Both the position numbers and the translations under genes were made by a program. Positions 27,336 to 35,384 of a stretch of 64,000 bases of DNA are shown one piece after another. The stretch covers positions 62,001 through 126,000 of the forward strand of contig NZ_JABBNU010000001.1 of assembly GCF_012926615.1 (NCBI RefSeq), given 5' to 3'. This DNA comes from Marinigracilibium pacificum (GTDB taxonomy: Bacteria > Bacteroidota > Bacteroidia > Cytophagales > Cyclobacteriaceae). Every line of letters starts with the position of its first letter. Within the stretch, counting starts at the first letter, position 1. The notes under the pieces are model-generated. The model worked only from the letters and a program-made list of their open reading frames with translations. It was not told the origin of the DNA and ran no database searches.

Positions 27336-27358
27336 CCTATTTCTGATCTATCAGGATT
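27326..27358 (-). pseudogene. Possible C-terminal remnant of a toxin-like lipoprotein (weak)
   Basis: Read on the minus strand, this stretch encodes NPDRSEIGCK and a stop that overlaps the second start of the small membrane gene. The large lipoprotein ends in EKSISELKCKN and the better remnant at 27900-27932 ends in DISISELGCD. The shared element is S-E-(L/I)-x-C next to the stop. The match is only about six residues, so chance is a real alternative. Confidence 0.3.
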
Positions 27359-27510
27359 TATTACTATCTTCTAATTTTCATCTCCTGTTCTTGCAAATTC
27401 ATTGATTATAAATGGTTTTGACAAAAAGCATAAATAGTTTATCAAGTTAACATAGGGCTTAAAAGTCCTTTTGTTAAGAATTTAAAGAAATACAATAGAT
27501 TTATATTTAT

Positions 27511-27888
27511 TCAACTATCTAATTTTTTCTGAATAAATTTTGATGAAAAAACCAATATCGGGATGGTTATTATTATTAATACAACACTTCTCCACATAAA
27601 ATTTCTTATAAATGTACCTTCAATAATAAAAGGAAAGTACATCCCAAAAAGTGCTATTAACATCAAAATTGAGGCAATTAGCCATTTATCAATTTTGGTA
27701 ATATTTATAATAATGACATATATAAAGGCTATTAAAAAATAAACCCAAAATAAAAATAAAAACATTAAAAACGGATTCATCCATACAACTCCATCAGGAT
27801 TCATTATATGAACAAAAACAATACCTGCTAAGTAATGAAACACAAATACAATTAGACTAGTAAAAAAGGCTATTTTTAAATTTTTCAT
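27511..27888 (-). CDS. Four-helix membrane protein, probable orphan immunity protein
   Basis: 125 residues with four transmembrane helices. It is a clear paralogue of the protein encoded at 28242-28628: both have a N/Q-P-x-G-x-(V/I)-x-x-x-N-P-(F/L) loop after helix 1, the same W-(L/I)-(I/T)-A-S-I start of helix 3, and an F-x-x-x-x-W-R loop before helix 4. The 353 bp upstream contain the tail of a toxin-like frame (27900-27932), 12 nt from this start codon. The family is unknown to me. Confidence 0.72.
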   Translation of the reverse strand: MKNLKIAFFTSLIVFVFHYLAGIVFVHIMNPDGVVWMNPFLMFLFLFWVYFLIAFIYVIIINITKIDKWLIASILMLIALFGMYFPFIIEGTFIRNFMWRSVVLIIITIPILVFSSKFIQKKLDS

Positions 27889-27899
27889 CTGTTGTCAAG

Positions 27900-27932
27900 T
27901 TAATCACATCCTAATTCTGAAATAGAAATATC
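27900..27932 (-). pseudogene. C-terminal remnant of a second toxin-like lipoprotein
   Basis: On the minus strand this reads DISISELGCD followed by TAA. The intact lipoprotein at 28641 ends EKSISELKCKN and TAA, so I-S-E-L-x-C and the stop coincide, and in both cases a paralogous four-helix membrane gene starts about 12 nt later. Upstream of the remnant the frame is lost (an in-frame stop at 27966-27968), where a foreign-looking hairpin element begins. This is what remains when the body of a toxin gene is deleted or replaced. Confidence 0.5.
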
Positions 27933-28187
27933 CCTCCGCTGTTTGGAGTGTTCCGCAGGACAACTTCAAACTTTTGTATGAAATGCAGAGTCTGTGACTC
28001 GGACATGCTTAGACTAACAAACATCATTTAACTCTGGCTCACTATTATAGAGAAACAAACTTTTTTAATTGACCGGGATACAATCCCTGATTTTCTTTTT
28101 TAAAGCCTAAAGTTAAGCTGTCGCTAAACTCCTAATAACAGAGGATAAAATAAAAATCAAGTAAGCTGTCTATATTAAAAAAATATA
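27933..28187. other. Gene-free stretch with a large hairpin and inverted repeat, possible inserted element
   Basis: Between the toxin-tail remnant and the terminator of the next unit lie about 255 bp without a credible gene. A strong hairpin occupies 27941-27971 (gtttggagtgttcc / ggacaacttcaaac with a three-base loop), and a second short one (gagtc-tgt-gactc) lies at 27988-28000. The minus strand holds a 29-codon open stretch (about 28041-28130) of no known family. The local composition is richer in G+C than the neighbours. It may be a short intergenic repeat or mobile remnant; no second copy is present in this window. Confidence 0.4.
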
Positions 28188-28219
28188 CCTGGATTAAATA
28201 TGTGTTTTCTTAATCCAGG
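28188..28219 (-). terminator. Terminator of the toxin/immunity transcript
   Basis: Ten-base-pair perfect stem cctggattaa / ttaatccagg with a twelve-base loop; on the minus strand it is followed by tatatttttt. It lies 22 nt after the four-helix gene, so the large lipoprotein and this gene form one closed transcription unit. Confidence 0.8.
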
Positions 28220-28241
28220 TTTATCAAATATTAATAATTAT

Positions 28242-28628
28242 TCAGGTTTTTTTAATAAATATTTTCGCTACCAGGAAATCGAAAAAGACTAATAATACAA
28301 TTTGAGTTATAAGAAAGAATGGTACCCTCCAATCTAAATCTTTAAAATAATCATCATCTAAAATCAGAGGGGTTATTATTATTAAATATATGACAAATAC
28401 CCCAATAGATGCTGTAATCCATTTATTCCAATTAAATTTCTTCATCAAAATCAAATGAATATAAACTGCAGCAAAATAAAACAAATAAGTGAGTACAAAT
28501 AAAGCAAGAGGGTTAAGTAATGGAATATATCCCTGTGGCTGAATTATATCAAATACAATAAGAGTCGTCCCTATAGTAATGATAGCTAGAGACCACAATA
28601 AACTGGTATATACCGCACGCTTCAACAT
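28242..28628 (-). CDS. Four-helix membrane protein, candidate cognate immunity protein
   Basis: 128 residues, four transmembrane helices (about 8-28, 38-60, 72-90 and 100-122) with short polar loops and a basic C-terminus (KIFIKKT). The gene begins 12 nt after the large lipoprotein stop codon and is followed by its own terminator. A paralogue lies 350 bp downstream behind a remnant of a similar lipoprotein. A tiny multi-pass protein translated straight after a variable secreted protein is typical of immunity to a toxin that attacks the inner membrane or acts from the periplasm. No family recognised; the function is inference. Confidence 0.75.
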   Translation of the reverse strand: MLKRAVYTSLLWSLAIITIGTTLIVFDIIQPQGYIPLLNPLALFVLTYLFYFAAVYIHLILMKKFNWNKWITASIGVFVIYLIIITPLILDDDYFKDLDWRVPFFLITQIVLLVFFDFLVAKIFIKKT

Positions 28629-28640
28629 TTTTATAATTAT

Positions 28641-30281
28641 TTAATTTTTACACTTTAATTCTGAAATCGATTTCTCACCATTTAAAAAAGATTCTAAATC
28701 GGTACTGTCAATTCTTTTAATGATGGAATCAATTATCTCAGATTTTCCTTCATTTTCTGGATCATTAATCCAACTTACAAGGTTCTCCTGCAGGGAACTC
28801 CATAATTCTTCGCCTCCATCAAAAGCAGAATACTCCATAATATCTCCAATCATATCGTCTGTCCATTCTGCTATCCTATCTACTCCACTAGTATAAAATG
28901 TATATGTACCATCCGGATTAGTTATCAAACCAAATTCTCTATTCCCACTAACTGGATGACTATAATCTTGCTTTGTATATATTGTTGAGAAAACCCAAGT
29001 TTGATTTTGTTGATCTGTACAAAGAACTGAACCGTCTTGTTGTCCAATTTGAATACCGAAATAAGGTTCTCGTAACTTAATATCAAATCTCATCACAGTA
29101 CCCAAATAATCTGAGCCTTCCCACTTCGTCATTTCCACATCATTATATGCTCCAAAATTCGAGTTATTACTAAAACAAATATCTGCAAAATTCGTTCGGA
29201 TATACTCAAAAAACTCCTTACCAGTAAAGCTATCTCCTGTTGCTGGGTTATTAGGAAGCTTATCAATATGTACTGGAAAATAATCCATATTTACCACTGC
29301 ACCATCTGCATCTTCAAGATATTGCATTTCAATATCATAACCTTCTTTATTTAGTTTTTCAACTCTTTCAAGTACTTTTGAATTGGGTTTATGATCAGCT
29401 AATCCAAGCCACTTTACTTTTAATTCATCACAATCAATATCTAACAACAAATATGGATCCTCAGCTAAAGCATCTTTTAATGCATCTAACCTTCTTTGCT
29501 TTTCCATATCAGCACAGTAACTCTCACTAAACCCTTCGAGACATAAATCAAGAGATCCATCGATAGGAATTCTGTCTTTGTCTAAAGGATCACTACTAGT
29601 TTTTGGAACACCACCTCCTAGAGGATCACCTAACTCTTCAACTTCATCACCTCCACCACCAGGGCTATTATCTGGAGGACATATATCAAATTCCTGAACA
29701 GTAATCTCAGTAACAGAACAGTTGTCTCCAACACAGGCTTCTGTCCATTCAATTAGTATCCATGGTTCGCATACTAATCTACTTACAGAATTATTTTGAT
29801 TTGAAATTAATTCTCCTTTAGTATATGTTGAACTTATAAGAAGCTCGCCATCTAGTGAATTCACTTCCACAGATCCTGTGAAATCACTTAAATCACCACT
29901 ATAATTTTTTGTCGCCCATTCAACATCCGGCTTTAAACTAAAAAGATATGCTCTTTCTCCAGTTTCCCTGCTTTTAATTATTAAATAATCTAATTTTTGA
30001 TCATCAAATTTTCTAATCGGAATTGTATACGTTAATAGGCTATTATCAGAATTTGCAACTAAATGAACATCACTCCAATCTAAATAGCTTAACCACCAGT
30101 ATCCTGATTGATTTCGCTGTAGTTCATATTTATTCTCAATTGAAGATTTAATCCTATCTAAATTTGCATCCGTTTGATAACTAACTTGTGATCTGCCAAA
30201 ATCTGGTTTTGTAATAATTGTTTCATTCTGACTACATGCAAGCAATAGTAGACAAAATGAAAAAAAAAATACTCTTTTCAT
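28641..30281 (-). CDS. Large lipoprotein with polymorphic-toxin-like C-terminal domain
   Basis: 546 residues. A signal peptide and lipobox (CLLLLAC, Cys 16) give an outer-membrane lipoprotein. Residues about 20-195 form a Bacteroidota surface domain with two Cys-containing segments (WTEACVGDNCSV). A Pro/Gly/Asp-rich hinge (PGGGGDEVEEL, then DPLDKDRIP) spans about 200-245. The C-terminal part has a Cys-bearing linker (CLEGFSESYCADM), an AEDPYLLLDIDCDEL helix, NMDYFPVHIDKLPNNP near 335, and a domain with TKQDYSHPVSGNREFG and TFYTSGVDRI. From memory this C-terminal domain recurs behind unrelated N-termini in Bacteroidota, as toxin modules do. No catalytic residues can be proven. Confidence 0.7.
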   Translation of the reverse strand: MKRVFFFSFCLLLLACSQNETIITKPDFGRSQVSYQTDANLDRIKSSIENKYELQRNQSGYWWLSYLDWSDVHLVANSDNSLLTYTIPIRKFDDQKLDYLIIKSRETGERAYLFSLKPDVEWATKNYSGDLSDFTGSVEVNSLDGELLISSTYTKGELISNQNNSVSRLVCEPWILIEWTEACVGDNCSVTEITVQEFDICPPDNSPGGGGDEVEELGDPLGGGVPKTSSDPLDKDRIPIDGSLDLCLEGFSESYCADMEKQRRLDALKDALAEDPYLLLDIDCDELKVKWLGLADHKPNSKVLERVEKLNKEGYDIEMQYLEDADGAVVNMDYFPVHIDKLPNNPATGDSFTGKEFFEYIRTNFADICFSNNSNFGAYNDVEMTKWEGSDYLGTVMRFDIKLREPYFGIQIGQQDGSVLCTDQQNQTWVFSTIYTKQDYSHPVSGNREFGLITNPDGTYTFYTSGVDRIAEWTDDMIGDIMEYSAFDGGEELWSSLQENLVSWINDPENEGKSEIIDSIIKRIDSTDLESFLNGEKSISELKCKN

Positions 30282-30430
30282 TGTGTTAATTGTAATTGGT
30301 TGATAAATTTTTAATCCTAATTATTGAAAGATATGCAATATTAGAAAAGATTGATTCGATTAAAAAGCTTCAGATATAATATTTAATATATCATTTATAA
30401 ATAAATGCTGATCAACCTCAACAATACGTT

Positions 30431-31498
30431 TTATTTATTCATATAGCTAATAACACTTAACACTGATTCGGAAAAAATTAGATTACTTTTTATATCGGCA
30501 TATCTAATTAATAATTCTTTACAGGTTTGCTTTTCTGCTTGCTTCATGTTTTGAATATTATACTCAAAAGGCCGCTGTAAAATATTGATATACCAGCCTA
30601 CATCTTTACCTCCTATATCAATCCACCAATTATATATTTCGGGAATATGATCAACATTTAATGTTGAAATTGTAGGTGTGAGCTTAACCTCTATATTAGG
30701 CTCATCAATCAACCTTTTGATGTTTCTTTCCAACACTCTAAATACCTGTCCTGTTCTGATTTCTTCTCCATGTTTTCCGATGCCGTCAACACTGACCATC
30801 ACTTCAACATCTTTAAAGTTCTTCCAGATTTCAAGAATGTCTCTTTGCTTAAATTTAAGCGTTGACAAATTTGTGTTGTATCGAAGTTTAGGTTGGGCAC
30901 CCCCTTCAATTAGCATATCAAGTAATTGATAGTGCTCTTCCATTAGTAAAGGCTCTCCTCCGGCAAAATAAAACTCATCGGCCTGTGCTAGAATTGTCTT
31001 ATTCTGCTCAAAGAATTTATCTACATTTTCAATGTTTTTAATTATTGCCTGGTCGGCAGCAGTATTTCCCCTTTCTTTTGCCTCCTCAAACCACTTTGAG
31101 CTTGCCCCATGCCAGCAGGTCCGGCACTTAAAATTACATACATTCGAAAACCTAAGGTCCCAGTAAACAGGCTTTTGTTTCAAAAAGCCTTCAGATGTAT
31201 CCAAAGTACGGTCCAGATACCTATTAAACTTTCGGTTGTTTTCTATTCTGAGACTCTCTGCTCCACCTTCTTCTAGTTTATAACAACCACTACAGGCTTT
31301 GACTTTTTTGCCCGAAAGCATCTTCGATCTCAATTCCTTGAATTTATCTCCATTCCAGATTTCATCAAGTGAATTTTTATTAATATTTCCCAGTGGTTTA
31401 GAAGCAATACAACAAGGTTGAACTCTTCCATGCAGACCTACATGGAAATGGATCCAAGGCAAAATACAAAAGGCCTTATTTAGTTCTGGCTCGTTCAT
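30431..31498 (-). CDS. Twitch-domain radical SAM protein
   Basis: 355 residues. The radical SAM cluster motif is CNFKCRTC (CxxxCxxC) near residues 118-125, followed by the GGEPLLMEE segment that contacts SAM. Unusually, a Cys-rich auxiliary-cluster region sits in front of the barrel (FCILPW near residue 11, QPCCIAS near 30, CSGCYKLEEG near 70), the arrangement of twitch-domain radical SAM proteins. Such enzymes modify peptides or sugars, but the substrate here is unknown. The start overlaps the stop of the dehydratase gene (ATGA), so it is cotranslated with it rather than belonging with the toxin-like gene 149 bp further on. Confidence 0.87.
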   Translation of the reverse strand: MNEPELNKAFCILPWIHFHVGLHGRVQPCCIASKPLGNINKNSLDEIWNGDKFKELRSKMLSGKKVKACSGCYKLEEGGAESLRIENNRKFNRYLDRTLDTSEGFLKQKPVYWDLRFSNVCNFKCRTCWHGASSKWFEEAKERGNTAADQAIIKNIENVDKFFEQNKTILAQADEFYFAGGEPLLMEEHYQLLDMLIEGGAQPKLRYNTNLSTLKFKQRDILEIWKNFKDVEVMVSVDGIGKHGEEIRTGQVFRVLERNIKRLIDEPNIEVKLTPTISTLNVDHIPEIYNWWIDIGGKDVGWYINILQRPFEYNIQNMKQAEKQTCKELLIRYADIKSNLIFSESVLSVISYMNK

Positions 31499-32457
31499 TT
31501 AAGATCGGAAAAATAATCTCTTTCAAGATCCACATTCCCACCTGTTAGAATTATACCTACCTTCTTATTTTTAAATACTTCAGGATTTTTAATAATCGCA
31601 GCCAGCGGAACTGCGCAAGATGGTTCAATAATAATTTTCATGCGCTCCCACACTAATTTCATAGCACGAAGTATTTCTTCATCCTTGACGACTAATATAT
31701 CTTCAACGCCATCTTTTATAACTTCCCAGGTTATTTTTCCAACAGTAGTCATCAAGCCATCAGCAACTGTAGATGGCACATGACTTTTGACTCTTATACC
31801 TGTCTTTAAAGATCGATAAGCATCATCTGCACCTTCAGGTTCTCCCGCATAAACCTTTATCCCTGATGAAAAAAGTTGCGCCGATAAAATTGTTCCTGCC
31901 AAAAGTCCTCCACCACCAACAGGCGCAATTAAAGCATCCAGACCCGGTACTTCTTCAATTAGTTCCATAGCGCATGTTGCCTGGCCAATAATTACGTTTT
32001 CATGATCAAATGGAGGTATGAAGTAGGCTCCTATTTCATCGACTACTCTGGCAAGATTAGTTTCTCTAGCCTCCAAAGTAGGTTCACATAATATCACTTC
32101 TGCTCCATAACCCTTAACCGCAGCAACTTTAACACTGGGAGCATTCTTGGGCATAACCACATAAGCTTTCGTGCCAAGTATTTGTGCGGCATAAGCTACT
32201 GCCTGCGCATGATTACCACTAGAATGTGTTGCAAACCCTTTACTTCTTTCTTCCTCAGAGAGAGATAGCGCTGTATTTATACCTCCTCTGGCCTTAAATG
32301 CACCAATCTTTTGAAAATTTTCGCATTTGAAATATAATTCAGACCCTGTAAGTTCATTAATATACTTACTGGTTAGCACAGGGGTATTATGTATGTAGGG
32401 TCCGATTGCTTCCGCAGCAGATAATATATCTTCTTTGGTGGTTGATCTTATATTCAT
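31495..32457 (-). CDS. PLP-dependent threonine/serine dehydratase (or serine racemase)
   Basis: About 320 residues from the ATG at 32457, one base after the polA stop codon; a longer frame from 32499 would run 14 codons into polA. It has the fold-type II PLP motifs: FKARGG with the Schiff-base lysine near residue 55, SSGNHAQA near 79-86 and PVGGGGLLAG near 180. The family deaminates threonine or serine; serine racemase and hydroxyaspartate ammonia-lyase share the same sequence pattern, so substrate choice is open. No C-terminal ACT regulatory domain is present, which points to a catabolic rather than biosynthetic enzyme. Confidence 0.9.
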   Translation of the reverse strand: MNIRSTTKEDILSAAEAIGPYIHNTPVLTSKYINELTGSELYFKCENFQKIGAFKARGGINTALSLSEEERSKGFATHSSGNHAQAVAYAAQILGTKAYVVMPKNAPSVKVAAVKGYGAEVILCEPTLEARETNLARVVDEIGAYFIPPFDHENVIIGQATCAMELIEEVPGLDALIAPVGGGGLLAGTILSAQLFSSGIKVYAGEPEGADDAYRSLKTGIRVKSHVPSTVADGLMTTVGKITWEVIKDGVEDILVVKDEEILRAMKLVWERMKIIIEPSCAVPLAAIIKNPEVFKNKKVGIILTGGNVDLERDYFSDLK

Positions 32458-32458
32458 A

Positions 32459-35239
32459 TTAGTGTGCCTCAAGCCAGTTTTGTCCGGTACCTGTTTCAAC
32501 TTCCATTGGTACTGCCAGATCAGCAGCGCCCATCATTCTTTTTGGTATTTCTGATTTAATGAGATCTAGCTCATCTTTATGAACATCAAAAACAAGTTCG
32601 TCATGTACCTGAAGGATCATCCTGGATTTAAGGTTATTCTCCTTCATCCAGTGATGAATATCAATCATAGCGACCTTTATAATATCAGCCGCACTACCCT
32701 GGATTGGCGCATTGATAGCATTTCTCTCTGCAAAGCCCCTGTTAGTAGCATTTCTTGAATTGATATCACGTAAATACCTGCGACGACCTTTTATAGTCTC
32801 AACATATTCATTATCCCTTGCCTTTTGAATTACATCATCCATATATTTTTTTACTGAAGGAAACTCTTCAAAATATGTATCAATCAATTCTGCGGCTTCT
32901 TTACGAGGAATATTTAATCTTTGTGATAGGCCAAATGCAGAGATACCATAGATAATTCCAAAGTTTGCGGTTTTTGCCTTTCTTCGCATATCACTATCAA
33001 CTTCGGCAATATCAACCTTAAAAATCTTGGCAGCGGTAGCCGAGTGAATATCAACCCCATTTTTAAATGCCTCAATCATATGTTCGTCACCACTAAATGA
33101 CGCCATAATTCTTAATTCTATCTGTGAATAGTCTGCTGCAAGTAAAGTAAAATCTTCATTTCGTGGAACAAAAGCCTTTCTGATCGCTCGACCCTTTTCT
33201 GTTCTAATAGGAATATTCTGTAGGTTTGGATTGGTACTACTTAACCTTCCTGTTGCAGCCACTGCCTGATTATATGATGTGTGAATTCGTCCATCAATTT
33301 CACTAATCAGTTCAGGTAGTGCATCAATATATGTAGATTTCAGCTTTTGAATTTCCCTGAAATCAAGAATCTTTTGTGCAATTTCATGCTCATTAGCTAG
33401 TCGTGAAAGAATTTCTTCACCTGTGGCATATTGACCGGTTTTTGTCTTTTTCGGGCTCTTATCAATCTTTAACTTATCAAAAAGTATCTCTCCCAATTGT
33501 TTAGGCGATGCGATATTAAATTCTTCACCTGCTATTTCAAATATTTCCTTCTGAATCTCTTCAAGGTCTTTTTCCATTTCTTTTGAAGAAACTGCCAACT
33601 CATCCTTATCAACCCTTATCCCTTCAAATTCCATAGCGGCCAAGACTTCAACCAAAGGAGATTCTAATTCAGTAAGAAGACTTTCCATATTTAGGTTTTT
33701 AATCTCCTTATCAAGCTTGCCTTTAAGCCTTAAGGTAATATCAGCATCTTCCGCAGCATATACTCCGACCTTTTCAATTTCTACATCACGCATATTCCCT
33801 TGATTCTTTCCTTTCTTACCAATTAAGGTTTCAATACTCACTGGGGAATAATTCAGATAGTTTTCAGCAAGAACATCCATGTTATGTCTTTGCTCTGGCT
33901 CAATCAGGTAGTGAGCAAGCATTGTATCATAATACGGCCCTGAAACCTCGACTCCATATTTTTTAAGAACAAGAATATCAAACTTTAAATTTTGACCTAT
34001 TTTGGTAATCTTATCATTCTCAAAAACACCTTTAAATCGATTAACGATTTCTTTAGCTTTCTCAAATTCTTCAGGAACAGGGATATAATAAGCCTCTCCT
34101 TCCTTGTATGAAAAAGAAAGTCCTACCAATGAGGCTTCAAATGCATTAACTGAATTTGTCTCAGTATCGTAACAAACCTCCTTTTGCTTTTCTAAATACT
34201 TAATTAACCGGTCGATTTCTTTATCTTCAGTTAATGTATAGTACTCGTGCTCTACAGTCTCGATGGTTTTCATAGCTTCCGGAGCAGCTTCTGAAACCTC
34301 CTCTTCAGCAACCTGAGCAAACATCTGTAACTGACCTTGGGAGTCTGCTTCTTTTGGCTGCTCTCCAAAAACTCTTTTTAACAAAGTACGAAATTCAAGC
34401 TCTTCGAAAATTTCTTTTATTTGCTTTTCATCCGGACCTGAATACTCCAGCGCTTTTGCGTCAAAATCAATTTCACAATCAATCTTAATTGTTGCGAGCT
34501 CCTTAGAAAGAATTCCCTGCTGACCAAACTCAATTACCCTTTCTTTCTGTTTTCCTTTTAATTCATCTGCATGGGCAACCAGATTTTCTACCGTACCATA
34601 CTCTTTTAATAATTTCGAAGCAGTCTTAGGTCCAATTCCAGGAATTCCGGGAATATTATCAACACTATCTCCTTGCAACCCAAGCATATCACGTACCTGG
34701 TCAACATCTTCAATATCCCATTTCTGTTTTACCTCTTCAACTCCCAAAATATCGACCCCATTACCCATAAAGGCCGGTTTATATAAGAATATATTTTCTT
34801 CTACTAGCTGAGAATAATCCTTATCAGGAGTCATCATATAAACTGTAAAACCTTCTTTGGCTGCCTTTTTACTCAGAGTTCCAATAACATCATCGGCTTC
34901 CATCCGTGGAACTTCAAGGATGGGAATTCCAAAACCTTCAATTATTTTTTTAACCCAAGGCACACCGGCTTTAATATCCTCCGGAGTTTCCTCCCTGTTT
35001 GCCTTATATTCTTGATACATATCCACTCTAAATGTCGGCCCTGGAGGGTCAAAAGCAACACCAATATGCGAAGGTTTTTGCTTCTTAATGATTTCTAGAA
35101 GAGTATTGGTAAAACCAAGCATAACGCCCGTATTTACGCCCTTTGAGTTGATTCTTGGATTCTTGCTAAATGCAAAATGAGCCCTGAAAATCAATGCATA
35201 TGCGTCAAGAAGAAATAATGTTTTGTTATTATCAGCCAT
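32459..35239 (-). CDS. polA: DNA polymerase I
   Basis: 926 residues, full length. The N-terminal 5'-3' exonuclease domain (about 1-290) starts LFLLDAYALIFRAHFAF and has the helix-hairpin-helix GIPGIGPKTASKLL. A middle 3'-5' exonuclease domain keeps the catalytic motifs YDTETNS and YAAEDADI, so proofreading looks intact, unlike many bacterial PolA proteins. The polymerase domain carries motif A DYSQIELRIM, motif B RRKAKTANFGIIYG and motif C QVHDELVFD. It fills gaps in repair and lagging-strand synthesis. It heads an operon with the dehydratase and the radical SAM gene. Confidence 0.98.
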   Translation of the reverse strand: MADNNKTLFLLDAYALIFRAHFAFSKNPRINSKGVNTGVMLGFTNTLLEIIKKQKPSHIGVAFDPPGPTFRVDMYQEYKANREETPEDIKAGVPWVKKIIEGFGIPILEVPRMEADDVIGTLSKKAAKEGFTVYMMTPDKDYSQLVEENIFLYKPAFMGNGVDILGVEEVKQKWDIEDVDQVRDMLGLQGDSVDNIPGIPGIGPKTASKLLKEYGTVENLVAHADELKGKQKERVIEFGQQGILSKELATIKIDCEIDFDAKALEYSGPDEKQIKEIFEELEFRTLLKRVFGEQPKEADSQGQLQMFAQVAEEEVSEAAPEAMKTIETVEHEYYTLTEDKEIDRLIKYLEKQKEVCYDTETNSVNAFEASLVGLSFSYKEGEAYYIPVPEEFEKAKEIVNRFKGVFENDKITKIGQNLKFDILVLKKYGVEVSGPYYDTMLAHYLIEPEQRHNMDVLAENYLNYSPVSIETLIGKKGKNQGNMRDVEIEKVGVYAAEDADITLRLKGKLDKEIKNLNMESLLTELESPLVEVLAAMEFEGIRVDKDELAVSSKEMEKDLEEIQKEIFEIAGEEFNIASPKQLGEILFDKLKIDKSPKKTKTGQYATGEEILSRLANEHEIAQKILDFREIQKLKSTYIDALPELISEIDGRIHTSYNQAVAATGRLSSTNPNLQNIPIRTEKGRAIRKAFVPRNEDFTLLAADYSQIELRIMASFSGDEHMIEAFKNGVDIHSATAAKIFKVDIAEVDSDMRRKAKTANFGIIYGISAFGLSQRLNIPRKEAAELIDTYFEEFPSVKKYMDDVIQKARDNEYVETIKGRRRYLRDINSRNATNRGFAERNAINAPIQGSAADIIKVAMIDIHHWMKENNLKSRMILQVHDELVFDVHKDELDLIKSEIPKRMMGAADLAVPMEVETGTGQNWLEAH

Positions 35240-35384
35240 GGGTAATTTTTTGAAATGAAGTTTTTCTTGTCAAAGTACTATTTTAAGACAAATTGATTAA
35301 ATATGAACGTGTCAAACGTTTATATTGCAGCAATATTGTAAAATTGGCATAATCATTGAACTTGTTCACATAAAAAAGACAATA

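Noticed and set aside
27371-27480. A minus-strand frame of about 36 codons, open between two stops and ending in NEFARTGDEN, in front of the 87-residue gene
   Set aside because: It has no start codon, matches neither toxin tail and is short enough to be chance in AT-rich DNA; kept only as spacer.
30431-31498. Radical SAM protein as a maturase for the neighbouring toxin-like lipoprotein
   Set aside because: It is translationally coupled to the dehydratase/polA operon, is separated from the lipoprotein gene by 149 bp, and no short precursor peptide gene is visible.
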